Source: Bacteroidota bacterium
Lineage (GTDB): Bacteria; Bacteroidota; Bacteroidia; Bacteroidales; JAAAOM01
NCBI GenBank assembly: GCA_009908855.1
Contig: JAAAOM010000026.1
Coordinates: forward strand, 1 to 57,223
Direction of reading: 5' to 3'
Length of the DNA: 57,223 bases
Below, in pieces: positions 18,580 to 27,513 of the stretch. Both the position numbers and the translations under genes were made by a program. The stretch's first letter is position 1. Every line of letters begins with the position of its first letter. The notes under the pieces are model-generated. The model was not told the origin of the DNA, ran no database searches, and saw nothing but the letters and a program-made list of their open reading frames with translations.

Positions 18580-19212
18580 ATGTATAAAGTTTTTTTTAAC
18601 GACCGGAACGTGTTTCTTACAGATGATTTCACCAAATATTTTGAGGTAAAGTACGGCCTGTTCTACAAATACAAAAATGTTTCGGAGCTTGAAGAACTTG
18701 TTGAATTTTTCTGGAATCTTAAATCCATCAATACACTTTATGTTTTCCATTTCGACATTATGAAGCTACAGGAAGCATTCAAATCCTGTTTCAGGTTTGT
18801 GGAAGCTGCGGGTGGTATTGTGTCGGATAATAAGGGCAAGATATTAATTATATACCGTCGTGGAAAATATGACCTGCCCAAAGGTAAACTGGATGCCGGA
18901 GAGAGCTATCATCAGGCTGCTATTAGAGAAGTTCAGGAGGAATGCGGGCTAAGTGAATTAAAAATTCAAAAACCGCTCATATCTACTTATCATGTATATC
19001 AGCAGGAAGAAGAATTTGTGCTTAAAAAAACCTATTGGTTTGATATAATTTATGAAGGCAACGAAACACCAACACCTCAGGCAGAAGAGGATATTGAGCA
19101 GGTGGTATGGAAACCCCTGGACGAAGTGGGTAGTATTTTAGGAAATACTTATGGTTCTATTGTTGATGTCTTGCGCTACCGTAAATTACTACCTTTAAAT
19201 ATCACCCCTTGA
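18580..19212 (+). CDS. NUDIX hydrolase with extra N-terminal domain
   Basis: Hydrolyses a nucleoside-diphosphate-linked compound; the substrate is not predictable. The complete NUDIX box runs from Gly102 (GKLDAGES) to REVQEECGL ending at 124, with all catalytic Glu residues. The first 70 residues form a separate small domain (FFNDRNVFLTDDFTKYF) before the NUDIX fold. Length is 210. It is divergent from pyrE with 7 bp between start codons and overlaps the thioredoxin-fold gene tail-to-tail by 18 bp. A nucleotide-pool or phosphosugar role is possible given the pyrE neighbour, but this is only positional. Confidence 0.88.
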   Translation: MYKVFFNDRNVFLTDDFTKYFEVKYGLFYKYKNVSELEELVEFFWNLKSINTLYVFHFDIMKLQEAFKSCFRFVEAAGGIVSDNKGKILIIYRRGKYDLPKGKLDAGESYHQAAIREVQEECGLSELKIQKPLISTYHVYQQEEEFVLKKTYWFDIIYEGNETPTPQAEEDIEQVVWKPLDEVGSILGNTYGSIVDVLRYRKLLPLNITP

Positions 19213-20610
19213 ACGCATTACTTTAAACAAATGTCCTTCAAAACCTTCTCGCGGTGACGGAGCCGGCGAAGTTACCAGTTTGCCGTCAGGACCAATTAAA
19301 AAGTAAGTAGGAAATGCACGTACATCATATTGTTTAAGAACATCCGAATCGTTGCCAAAATGCAGGAAATTCCAACGATAACCGCGTTTGCTCACAAACT
19401 CCTTCATCTCCGTATATGTTGGGTCGCTGCTGATGGTAACCACAACCAGATGTTTATTATGTCTTTCGTACAGCGTTTTAATCATCTCATATTCGCTTAA
19501 ACAGGCGTAACTGTTGGCAGTGCAGAAATTAAGGTAAACATAGTTGCCCTTAAAGTCATCCAATGAGACCAGGCTGCTGTCCATATTGAAAAGCTCGAAA
19601 TCCGGTGGGGCATTACCGGCAAGTAAATGCGTAACCTTATTTTTAATGTTTTTGCCAATGGATTGGTGTTTTGTTATGGTTGTTTGGCTTATCAGGCTGT
19701 CGAGAATGACCAGCAATGAACTTCGAGAGAATTTATCATTGTAAAATTCATCGTGCAGATTTTTTAATACAACCATTTCCAGTAATTGCTCGTTTTCTAT
19801 GGAATGTTCTTTTTGAAGAGTTTTCACCAGATTTTCATAACTTTTTCCTGTATTGATATTATCATATAAATCCTTCCCTTTATTGGTTCTCCCCAGGTAC
19901 TGAAAATACTGGCTAAAAAGTTGATTGAAAAAATCCATGTATGCGGTATTTTCATACAGCACCGGTTTATCTTCAAAATATTCCAGAAAAGAACTTTTAG
20001 ATTTTTGTTGCAGGGCTGTATTCTTTAGAAAACCGTATTTATAATAGCGGAATGAATTAAAATATTCATTTTCAGAATCTTTAAATGATTTTTCAATTTT
20101 TTCAATATCCTCTTCCAGCTGATTCATATCTTTTTCACCATACTCCTCAATGATGTATTTATTGAAATAGGAGTTATAGGTGTGGTTAAACATGCGAATG
20201 GAAAAATTCAGGTTTTCTTCTTCCATGTCCATGTCGGTTAGTTGTATATATGTTTCTTCAAAATAAGGATTCAGTTTATCCTCCATTGTTTTTTTCTGTT
20301 TTTGTGGCAGGGCAACCTTATAGGTCGCTCCGGGCTCTGCAAAAATGTAGGCAAAATAAATGCCTATACGTGTAAAAATATAGGCAGGCTGGTCGAGTTC
20401 AATGCTAATCTCCAGCTCACCCTGTGGGGAGACGGTGCTTTTCCCCAACAGCTGTTCATCGTAGGTTATTTGGTTATGGTATTTATAAAAACTTATTTCT
20501 TCGTTGGCATAAGCTGTATCGGAAGCTGTAATTACCACTTGTGCAGTTAATATATTGCCTGAAAAACAAAGGAGTAACGGGAGCAATAGTTTAATTATAA
20601 AATGATTCAT
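19195..20610 (-). CDS. Exported TlpA-like thioredoxin-fold protein with altered active site
   Basis: A 471-residue periplasmic protein with signal peptide (MNHFIIKLLLPLLLCFSGNI). A DUF4369-like beta-rich N-terminal domain (about 25-105) and a long helical middle part follow. The C-terminal redoxin domain starts near GNAPPDFELFNMDSSLVSL (residue 332). The usual WCxxC site is replaced: the aligned segment reads NFCTANSYACLSEYEM, giving SxxC (Ser367, Cys370) plus an extra Cys363. The cis-Pro region AFPTYFLIGPDG is normal. Without the first Cys it may not act as a classical thiol reductase, unless Cys363 substitutes. Monocistronic; function unknown. Confidence 0.85.
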   Translation of the reverse strand: MNHFIIKLLLPLLLCFSGNILTAQVVITASDTAYANEEISFYKYHNQITYDEQLLGKSTVSPQGELEISIELDQPAYIFTRIGIYFAYIFAEPGATYKVALPQKQKKTMEDKLNPYFEETYIQLTDMDMEEENLNFSIRMFNHTYNSYFNKYIIEEYGEKDMNQLEEDIEKIEKSFKDSENEYFNSFRYYKYGFLKNTALQQKSKSSFLEYFEDKPVLYENTAYMDFFNQLFSQYFQYLGRTNKGKDLYDNINTGKSYENLVKTLQKEHSIENEQLLEMVVLKNLHDEFYNDKFSRSSLLVILDSLISQTTITKHQSIGKNIKNKVTHLLAGNAPPDFELFNMDSSLVSLDDFKGNYVYLNFCTANSYACLSEYEMIKTLYERHNKHLVVVTISSDPTYTEMKEFVSKRGYRWNFLHFGNDSDVLKQYDVRAFPTYFLIGPDGKLVTSPAPSPREGFEGHLFKVMRSRGDI

Positions 20611-20651
20611 TTTTTAAGTTTTATAAGCATTTGGTAAAATAAACGGAAAAC

Positions 20652-21119
20652 TCAGAACTCTATTTTCATCTTCCTGGGAACGAATTTTGAGGCATCCCCG
20701 CCGTTACGTATAATATCTCTGACAATGGTACTGTTTACCATTGTATGTTCGGGCATGGTAAGTAAAAAAACTGATTCAATTTCCGGATACATGGCCTTAT
20801 TGATTTGAGCTATGGCACGCTCATATTCAAAATCAGCCGATGTACGCAGTCCTCTTAAAATGTAATTGGCATTTTTACTCTTGCACAAATCAACGGTTAA
20901 ACCAGTGAATTTTTCAACGGATACTTTGGGTTCATCCTGAAAAACTGATGAAATCCAACCTATTCTTTTTTCAATGGAAAAATATCCTGCTTTTGTAGCA
21001 TTATGGCCTATGGCAATTATAATATGGTCGAATAATGTAAAACTTCGTCTTACAACTGATTCATGGCCGATGGTAAAAGGATCGAACGACCCCGGGAAAA
21101 TGGCAACACGTTGACTCAT
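20652..21119 (-). CDS. coaD: Phosphopantetheine adenylyltransferase CoaD
   Basis: Fourth step of coenzyme A synthesis: 4'-phosphopantetheine plus ATP gives dephospho-CoA. The nucleotidyltransferase motif GSFDPFTIGHES is near the N-terminus, RGLRTSADFEYE in the middle and the ISSTxVR-like NSTIVRDII near the end. The ATG at 21119 (MSQRVAIFPGSFDP) gives 155 residues, the family length. The frame continues 15 codons upstream, but that extension is not part of the family. Confidence 0.95.
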   Translation of the reverse strand: MSQRVAIFPGSFDPFTIGHESVVRRSFTLFDHIIIAIGHNATKAGYFSIEKRIGWISSVFQDEPKVSVEKFTGLTVDLCKSKNANYILRGLRTSADFEYERAIAQINKAMYPEIESVFLLTMPEHTMVNSTIVRDIIRNGGDASKFVPRKMKIEF

Positions 21120-21425
21120 AAAATATATTTTGTACGAATGTAACAAGAACCGCCGAAAGGACAAATTAATTCCGAAGATGACTTCCGGTCTGAATTCCGA
21201 AGGTATTTAGAATAGCAATAAATAATCAACTTATATGTATAGTATCCCAACGCTACCAATAGTTCAGCCCTAACAGGTTCGGATAAAAAATCCTGGATTG
21301 GATTTCATTTATTTCCTTGCAATTAATTTTCATAAAAAAAGAAATAAAGTGTAAACTTGCGCAATTAATTGTACCACCGGATGGTAATTACAATCTTCTT
21401 AAAATACCATAATTAATTAATAACC
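21120..21425. other. 306-bp divergent intergenic region coaD / cobT
   Basis: Must contain both promoters. I looked for a cobalamin riboswitch and saw no B12-box-like GCCACTG or typical conserved core. Small features only: a nine-base direct repeat ATTCCGAAG twice near 21170-21202, a CAATTAATTG palindrome at 21362-21371, and a near-match -7 element TAAACTTG at 21352-21359, 67 bp before cobT. Confidence 0.55.
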
Positions 21426-22433
21426 ATGTCGTTAACAGAAGAATTAAATCATAAAATCGATTATAAAACCAAACCGCAGGGCTCTTTAGGTAAACTTGAG
21501 GATATTGCCCGTCAAATTGGGGTTATACAACATAGCCTAACGCCGGAACTTAAAAACCCATGTATGTTGGTTTTTGCGGCTGATCATGGACTGACTGAGG
21601 AAGGTATTAGTCCGTTTCCCAAAGAAGTAACCCAACAAATGGTACTTAATTTTTTGAACGGCGGGGCGGCTATCAATGTGTTTTGCCAACAACATAACAT
21701 CGCCCTTAAAGTTGTTGATGCCGGAGTGGATGGCGATTTACCCGGGCATCAAAATTTGATAGGTGCAAAAATAGAACGCGGCACCAGGAATATGCTCCAT
21801 GAGCCTGCAATGACAAAAGAAACCTGCCGCAAAGCTATGGAGAAAGGCAAAGAACTTGTTCGGCAGGAAGCGCATAACGATTGCAACGTCATCGGGTTTG
21901 GTGAAATGGGCATTGGCAACACTTCGTCAGCTGCATTACTAATGCATGCTTTTACCGGGTATAGACTGGAAGACTGTACGGGCAGGGGAACAGGACATGA
22001 TGCATCGGGAGTAGACAAAAAAATAGCCGTGCTCAAAAACGTAGCCCAAAAATATTCGGTTACTGACCCTTTTGAAAAACTGGCAACTTTCGGTGGACTT
22101 GAAATAGCCATGATGTGTGGTGCCATGCTCGAGGCTTATGAACAGGGTATGGTTTTACTGATTGATGGATTTATTGCCACAGCAACACTTTTGGCTGCTT
22201 TTCATATTAACAACAAATCCATACTTACCCACTGTGTTTTTTGCCACTTATCGAACGAAAAAGGACATGCATTAATGCTTGATTACCTGAAAGCAGAACC
22301 GCTGTTACACCTGAATATGCGACTGGGTGAAGGAACAGGTGCGGCGGTGGCATTTCCGATCATTCAATCGGCTGTGGCCTTTTTAAACGATATGGCCAGC
22401 TTTGATGAAGCCGGTGTTTCAAATAAATCTTAG
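21426..22433 (+). CDS. cobT: Nicotinate-nucleotide--dimethylbenzimidazole phosphoribosyltransferase CobT
   Basis: Activates the lower ligand base for cobalamin by forming alpha-ribazole phosphate. Family hallmarks are the early KPQGSLGKLEDIA, FAADHGLTEEGIS, GEMGIGNTSSAA, the GRGTGHDASGVDKK region, and the catalytic Glu in RLGEGTGAAVAFPI near the C-terminus. The length of 335 residues is slightly short of the common 350 but complete. It is the first gene of the plus-strand cobalamin run; cobS follows after a 130-bp gap. Confidence 0.95.
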   Translation: MSLTEELNHKIDYKTKPQGSLGKLEDIARQIGVIQHSLTPELKNPCMLVFAADHGLTEEGISPFPKEVTQQMVLNFLNGGAAINVFCQQHNIALKVVDAGVDGDLPGHQNLIGAKIERGTRNMLHEPAMTKETCRKAMEKGKELVRQEAHNDCNVIGFGEMGIGNTSSAALLMHAFTGYRLEDCTGRGTGHDASGVDKKIAVLKNVAQKYSVTDPFEKLATFGGLEIAMMCGAMLEAYEQGMVLLIDGFIATATLLAAFHINNKSILTHCVFCHLSNEKGHALMLDYLKAEPLLHLNMRLGEGTGAAVAFPIIQSAVAFLNDMASFDEAGVSNKS

Positions 22434-22563
22434 AATTGAAAAACTGCAAAGCAAAGACTTTATTTCGCTGTGATTACCTTATTACATCATTGCAGGCTAA
22501 GAAAATTAAGATGAATTTTAAATGTTACCGGTTATGTTGGAAAACAAGAAATAAGATTCTAAA

Positions 22564-23337
22564 ATGCGGAAAGAATTTCATTATTTACTCACAGCCATCG
22601 TTTTTTACACGCGTATTCCGGTAAAAGTAAGACAGGAAATTAACGAATCGTCCATTCATGGTTCTACCAAGTATTTTCCGCTTATTGGTATGTTGGTAGG
22701 TAGCCTCAGTGCCGGTATTTTTTGGATAACCAGCCAGGTAATGCCTTTATCTGTTTCTGTTTTAATAAGTATGGCTGCCAGCCTTTTTATTACAGGGGCT
22801 TTTCATGAAGATGGCTTTGCCGATTTCTGTGATGGCTTTGGCGGTGCTTACGACCCGGATCGCATTCTCACCATTATGAAAGACAGCCGCATCGGTACTT
22901 TCGGTTCAGTGGGGCTGATCGTAATTTTATTGACCAAGTTCTTTGCCATTTCACATACCTCAGTTGAACAAATTCCATTGATTATAGTGGCTGCTCATAC
23001 TTTTAGTCGTTTTACACCGGTTCTTCTGATTATCAGCAGCAGCTATGTTCAAAAAGCCGACATGATAAAAGTAAAACCGGTGAGTAAATCCATTTCACCC
23101 TGGCATGTGCTTATTGCCGCTATTTTCGGTTTATCTCCGCTAATGCTGATTCACTGGTCCTGGGCACTCATTCTTCTTCAGGTGTCAGCCCTGATTTTCT
23201 GGCGATTTCATATATATGTAAATAAAAAAATTGGCGGTTATACGGGTGATGTATTAGGTGCACTTCAACAATTAACAGAAGTAATGTTTTATATTACATA
23301 TTTGGTTTGGCAAAACAAAGTAATCGATTTCATTTAA
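22564..23337 (+). CDS. cobS: Adenosylcobinamide-GDP ribazoletransferase CobS
   Basis: Inner-membrane enzyme that joins adenosylcobinamide-GDP to alpha-ribazole, the last assembly step of the cobalamin nucleotide loop. It is a polytopic membrane protein (257 residues), with the motif HEDGFADFCDGFGG and DSRIGTFGSVGL. It ends 1 bp before cobC. Its substrate is made by CobU, which is absent from this window, so the GDP-cobinamide step must be encoded elsewhere or done by another enzyme. Confidence 0.94.
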   Translation: MRKEFHYLLTAIVFYTRIPVKVRQEINESSIHGSTKYFPLIGMLVGSLSAGIFWITSQVMPLSVSVLISMAASLFITGAFHEDGFADFCDGFGGAYDPDRILTIMKDSRIGTFGSVGLIVILLTKFFAISHTSVEQIPLIIVAAHTFSRFTPVLLIISSSYVQKADMIKVKPVSKSISPWHVLIAAIFGLSPLMLIHWSWALILLQVSALIFWRFHIYVNKKIGGYTGDVLGALQQLTEVMFYITYLVWQNKVIDFI

Positions 23338-23338
23338 C

Positions 23339-23890
23339 ATGTCCGTTTATTTAATCCGACATACAAAAGTTAACTGCCCTGCAGGTATTTGTTATGGTTC
23401 AACTGATTTGGACGTAACAGCCGATTTTGGGCATGAAATGAAAAGGATCAATCAAAAACTGAATGCCGTTGTCTTTGATGAGGTTTATTCAAGCCCTTTA
23501 TATCGCTGCCGAAAATTGGCAGACGCTCTATTCAATAATCAGGATATTAAATTCGACGAGCGACTGAAGGAAATGGATTTTGGGCAATGGGAACTTAAAA
23601 GTTGGGATGATATCTGTCAAACACCGGAAGGTAAATACTGGATGGATCATTATATCAATACTGCATGTCCCGGGGGAGAGTCGTTTTGGGAACTGCATCA
23701 GCGGGTTAGCTCTTTTTACCATGAGCTTAAAAAGCATGACAATCAAAATACGGCCATAGTTACCCACAATGGTGTAATACGTGTGTTCAAAAGCCTGTTG
23801 ATGCAGGTAGATATTGGAGATGTTTTTACGATGAAAGGTTTGGAATATGGAGGTGTTGCATGCTTCCAGGGTAATTGGGAAGATTTATGA
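23339..23890 (+). CDS. cobC: Histidine phosphatase, alpha-ribazole phosphatase CobC
   Basis: Removes phosphate from alpha-ribazole phosphate (or from adenosylcobalamin phosphate). Phosphoglycerate-mutase-like fold: YLIRHTK with catalytic His8, the YSSPLYRC strand, the acid/base Glu region (ERLKEMDFGQWE) and a second His in VTHNGVIRV. The length of 183 residues is normal. The broad histidine phosphatase family is certain; CobC is assigned because it sits between cobS and cobQ and overlaps cobQ by four bases. Confidence 0.88.
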   Translation: MSVYLIRHTKVNCPAGICYGSTDLDVTADFGHEMKRINQKLNAVVFDEVYSSPLYRCRKLADALFNNQDIKFDERLKEMDFGQWELKSWDDICQTPEGKYWMDHYINTACPGGESFWELHQRVSSFYHELKKHDNQNTAIVTHNGVIRVFKSLLMQVDIGDVFTMKGLEYGGVACFQGNWEDL

Positions 23891-25386
23891 ATGAGGAAAA
23901 CCATAAGCCATTTCGTTCGGTTATGTTCGTAGGTACCGGATCGGATGTTGGAAAGAGTGTGATTAATGCTGCTTTTTGCCGTATATTTAGGCAGGATGGC
24001 TATCATCCGGCTCCATTCAAAGGGCAGAATATGTCTTTAAACAGCTTTGCAACATCCGAAGGGCTTGAGATAGGAAGAGCCCAGGCCATGCAGGCTGAAG
24101 CCGCCGGTGTGCCTTGTCATTCTACCATGAATCCGGTATTGCTAAAACCAACCAACGATAAAAGCGCGCAAATTGTTTTAAACGGCAAACCAATGGGGAA
24201 CCAAACAGCGCATGAATATTTTGTGAGCACCGACCGGCAAGCCTTGTTTGATGAAGTGATGAAAGGTTACCGATACCTGGCTGAAAGGTATAATCCGATT
24301 GTTATGGAAGGTGCAGGCAGTATTTCTGAAATAAATCTATGGGACAAAGACATCACCAATATGCGTGTGGCTGTTGAGACTCAGGCAGCTGTGATTCTCA
24401 TTGCCGATATTGATCGTGGAGGTATCTTTGGCAGTGTTTATGGCACCTTGCAGTTACTGCCCCCGGAACAGCGAAAACTGATCAAAGGAATTCTTATTAA
24501 TAAATTCCGTGGTGATGCCTCATTGTTTGAAAGCGGTAAAAAACAACTGGAAGCGCTAACAGGAGTGCCCGTTGTTGGTGTGTTGCCTTATTTTAAGGAT
24601 ATTTACCTGGACGAGGAAGATTCGGTTGGATTGCCCGGTAAAAATCAGCAGGGCAGAGAAGGAGCCATTAATATAGCCATTGTATTGCTCCGGCACATGA
24701 GCAATTTCACTGATTTTAACGTTCTTGAGCGCTGGCCCGGTGTGCATCTTTTCTATGCAGCCAATCCCGGCGATCTAAATCAGGCGGATATTATATTTAT
24801 ACCCGGATCGAAAAACACCATAAGCGATCTTCAATATTTGCGCAACAGGGGTATGGCCAAGGCTATTCTGGAAGGGCATCAAGCCGGGAAAGCTGTTTAT
24901 GGAATTTGCGGCGGTTATCAAATGATGGGTGAGAATATTCAGGATCCACTTCATGTTGAAGGAAGTATAGATAGTACGCCTGGTCTGGGTTTACTGCCAG
25001 TTGAAACCATCCTTTCCGGGGAAAAGAAAACAGTGCAATGTGAATTCAAATTTAGGAATAACAACGAAAAATGTACCGGCTATGAAATCCACATGGGTGA
25101 AACAAAAGCATCATCCGCATCACCGCTATGTAAACTTAATAATGGTGATCATGACGGGTTTTATTTAAATGATAAAACCTGGGGTACGTATATTCATGGT
25201 ATACTGGATAACCCTTCAGTGATAAAGCATATCCTGGCTCCTTTTAATAAAGAAGAAACATCCGGCTCATTTAATATCAGAGCCTTTAAACAGGAACAAT
25301 ATGATAAACTGGCGCAATTTACCCGGCAATATGTTGATATGGACTACATTTACCGTGTTTTGCGCAAAAAGGAACCAACACCATGA
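23887..25386 (+). CDS. cobQ: Cobyric acid synthase CobQ (CbiP)
   Basis: Amidates four side chains of adenosylcobyrinic acid a,c-diamide with glutamine and ATP. The N-terminal dethiobiotin-synthetase-like ATPase has GTGSDVGKSV, and LKPTNDKSAQ follows. The C-terminal class I glutamine amidotransferase has the Cys nucleophile in GICGGYQMMG and the His of TYIHGILDNP. The ATG at 23887 makes the typical four-base ATGA overlap with cobC and gives 499 residues; the frame is open four codons more upstream. Its 3' end overlaps cobD by four bases, so cobC-cobQ-cobD are translationally coupled. Confidence 0.95.
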   Translation: MNEENHKPFRSVMFVGTGSDVGKSVINAAFCRIFRQDGYHPAPFKGQNMSLNSFATSEGLEIGRAQAMQAEAAGVPCHSTMNPVLLKPTNDKSAQIVLNGKPMGNQTAHEYFVSTDRQALFDEVMKGYRYLAERYNPIVMEGAGSISEINLWDKDITNMRVAVETQAAVILIADIDRGGIFGSVYGTLQLLPPEQRKLIKGILINKFRGDASLFESGKKQLEALTGVPVVGVLPYFKDIYLDEEDSVGLPGKNQQGREGAINIAIVLLRHMSNFTDFNVLERWPGVHLFYAANPGDLNQADIIFIPGSKNTISDLQYLRNRGMAKAILEGHQAGKAVYGICGGYQMMGENIQDPLHVEGSIDSTPGLGLLPVETILSGEKKTVQCEFKFRNNNEKCTGYEIHMGETKASSASPLCKLNNGDHDGFYLNDKTWGTYIHGILDNPSVIKHILAPFNKEETSGSFNIRAFKQEQYDKLAQFTRQYVDMDYIYRVLRKKEPTP

Positions 25387-26402
25387 TAACCGGACATGGC
25401 GATGACGGATACCGTTTTAATTACGAGATAAAAGCCGATTTTAGCTCCAATGTATGGTATGATGGGCCCTCTGACAAACTTATCCAATATTTGGAGCATC
25501 ATGTACAACACATTAACCATTATCCCCAACCGAGCGCTGATTCACTAGTCCTGCAAATCGCTGAAAAACATAATCTGGACCCAGGCCAGGTATTGGTTAC
25601 CAACGGGTCAATAGAAGCTTTTTACCTGATCGCACAAGTTTTTTCCGAACAAAAATCGGCAATCGTTATACCCGGATTTGCTGAATATGAAGATGCCTGT
25701 GCATTGCACCATCATGCTCTTTCGTACCTGCACCATAACGACCAACTAAATTATAAAACAGATGCAGACCTTGTATGGCTGGGTAACCCTAATAATCCGG
25801 ATGGACAGGTTGTTGCATTGTCCCGGCTTAAGATGTTTTTGACACAAAATCCGAACACCGTTTTAATAGTAGATGAGGCTTTTTGTGAATTGAGCCATGC
25901 ACATGAATCAGCAGAAAAACTATTAAGTGATTATGAAAACCTGATATTGGTCCGGTCATTTACCAAAACATTTTCCATTCCGGGTATCAGATTAGGATAT
26001 ATTTTAAGTTCAAAGAAATTGACGGAAAGCATTGGTAAATATTCAATACCCTGGTCGGTAAATACATTGGCGCAACAGGCCGGTTATTACATTCTCCATC
26101 ACTATGAGCAATGCAAACCCGATTTAAGCAGACTTGAGAAAGAAACCAGCCAGTTTCAGGATCAACTCCGGCAGATCGATGCATTAACGGTAATCCCTTC
26201 CACATGTAATTTCTGCCTGATACGCCTGAAAAAAGGGAGTTCGGATGAATTAAAGTCTTACCTGTTAACCAGACATGGAATTTTAATCCGTGATGCCTCT
26301 AATTTCAGAGGACTGGATAAAAACTATGTCCGGTTTGCACTACAAAATCAGGAAAATAACGATATTCTTGTGAAGGCTCTTAAAGAATATTTCATTCGTT
26401 AA
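25383..26402 (+). CDS. cobD: Threonine-phosphate decarboxylase CobD-like PLP enzyme
   Basis: A fold-type I PLP enzyme related to histidinol-phosphate aminotransferase. It carries GNPNNPDGQ, the Asp of VDEAFCELS, and the PLP Lys in RSFTKTFSIPGIRLGY. At 339 residues it fits the CobD/HisC group. Its place between cobQ (four-base overlap) and cbiB (2-bp gap) supports L-threonine-phosphate decarboxylase, which makes the aminopropanol phosphate linker that CbiB attaches. An aminotransferase with another substrate cannot be excluded by sequence alone, but the context is strong. Confidence 0.87.
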   Translation: MITGHGDDGYRFNYEIKADFSSNVWYDGPSDKLIQYLEHHVQHINHYPQPSADSLVLQIAEKHNLDPGQVLVTNGSIEAFYLIAQVFSEQKSAIVIPGFAEYEDACALHHHALSYLHHNDQLNYKTDADLVWLGNPNNPDGQVVALSRLKMFLTQNPNTVLIVDEAFCELSHAHESAEKLLSDYENLILVRSFTKTFSIPGIRLGYILSSKKLTESIGKYSIPWSVNTLAQQAGYYILHHYEQCKPDLSRLEKETSQFQDQLRQIDALTVIPSTCNFCLIRLKKGSSDELKSYLLTRHGILIRDASNFRGLDKNYVRFALQNQENNDILVKALKEYFIR

Positions 26403-26404
26403 AT

Positions 26405-27343
26405 ATGTATATAGACTCAGTTCAATATATTGTTATTCCATTGGTTTTTGGATTCCTTTTAGACCTCATAATTGGCGACCCGAAATGGTTACCGCATCCT
26501 ATACGCCTTTTCGGTTTTCTGATTGCTCATGGTGAGAACCAAATGAATACAGGTAAACACCGGTTTTTGAAAGGCGCCCTGTTATCCGTATCATTAATAG
26601 CAGCCACCTATTTTTTGTTATTATGTTTCCTGAATTGGATCAGGCCTTTGTCAATTCTATATTTATCTGTTACTTCAATAGGCATATTTTATGGTATCGC
26701 CAACCGAAGCCTTATACAAGAGAGTTATAAAGTGCACAGAGCACTTGAGAGAAATGGTATTGCTGCAGCACGTAAACAATTAAGCTTTATTGTTGGTCGT
26801 GATACCCGTGATCTAAATGCACAACAAATAAGAAAAGCCATTTTGGAGACCCTGTCTGAAAATTTAAGTGATGGTGTAATAGCCCCCTTGTTTTATTATG
26901 CCATTGGCGGGTTACCGGCTATGCTGGCATACAAAATGGCAAATACCCTGGATTCCATGACGGGATATAAAAACGAACGCTATGGGCAATTTGGAAAATT
27001 TGCAGCCCGACTCGATGATGTCCTGAATTTTATCCCTGCCCGTTTAACCGCAATGCTAATGGTCATTTTAACATTCAATTACCGGGGGTTGTTTTTTTTA
27101 TTCAGATACGGCCATAAACACACTAGTCCCAACGCCGGTTATCCGGAGGCTGCCCTGGCCGGTATATTGAATTGCCGGTTGGGTGGACCGGGTAATTATT
27201 TTGGTCATAAGGTGCACAAACCCTATATCGGCAACAACAACAAAATCATTACTAAAAATGATATAATAAAAACATTATTGATCAATATGATTACCAGTAT
27301 AGTTGCTACTTTAATAATTATATACCTATATCTGTCAATATGA
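26405..27343 (+). CDS. cbiB: Adenosylcobinamide-phosphate synthase CbiB
   Basis: Inner-membrane enzyme that attaches aminopropanol phosphate to adenosylcobyric acid. Family motifs: LDLIIGDPKWLPHPIRLFG at the start, IVGRDTRDLNAQQIRKA, SENLSDGVIAPLFYYAIGGL, and NTLDSMTGYKNERYGQFGKF. The length of 312 residues with several hydrophobic segments is typical. It is the last gene of the cobalamin run, and a 170-bp gap with a new promoter separates it from the SLC13 transporter. Confidence 0.95.
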   Translation: MYIDSVQYIVIPLVFGFLLDLIIGDPKWLPHPIRLFGFLIAHGENQMNTGKHRFLKGALLSVSLIAATYFLLLCFLNWIRPLSILYLSVTSIGIFYGIANRSLIQESYKVHRALERNGIAAARKQLSFIVGRDTRDLNAQQIRKAILETLSENLSDGVIAPLFYYAIGGLPAMLAYKMANTLDSMTGYKNERYGQFGKFAARLDDVLNFIPARLTAMLMVILTFNYRGLFFLFRYGHKHTSPNAGYPEAALAGILNCRLGGPGNYFGHKVHKPYIGNNNKIITKNDIIKTLLINMITSIVATLIIIYLYLSI

Positions 27344-27445
27344 AATATGTTAATGCGTATATTAAAAAGTGCCTGGTTATTTAATTTTTGCTAATTCAAA
27401 CCCAATTCAAATAAAGGCTTGTTATCAAACATTCCTATTCATAAA

Positions 27446-27477
27446 TTGTATTGGGAAATGAATTAAGTTTAATTTTG
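27446..27477 (+). promoter_or_regulatory. Promoter of the SLC13 transporter - kinase - receiver operon
   Basis: TAATTTTG at 27470-27477 is an exact -7 match. A TTG at 27446-27448 lies 21 bp further upstream, the expected -33 spacing for Bacteroidetes sigma-ABfr promoters. The transporter ATG is 36 bp downstream. Confidence 0.55.
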
Positions 27478-27513
27478 TGCCTTCAAAAAATTATAGTTTA
27501 AAAGTTAGTTAGC

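Noticed and set aside
21120..21425. Possible cobalamin riboswitch before cobT
   Set aside because: No B12-box-like sequence or recognisable core was found by eye; a covariance search would be needed to revive it.
22436..22624. 62-codon ORF between cobT and cobS
   Set aside because: Cys/Lys-rich composition without protein-like pattern, overlapping the cobS start; it is spacer translation.
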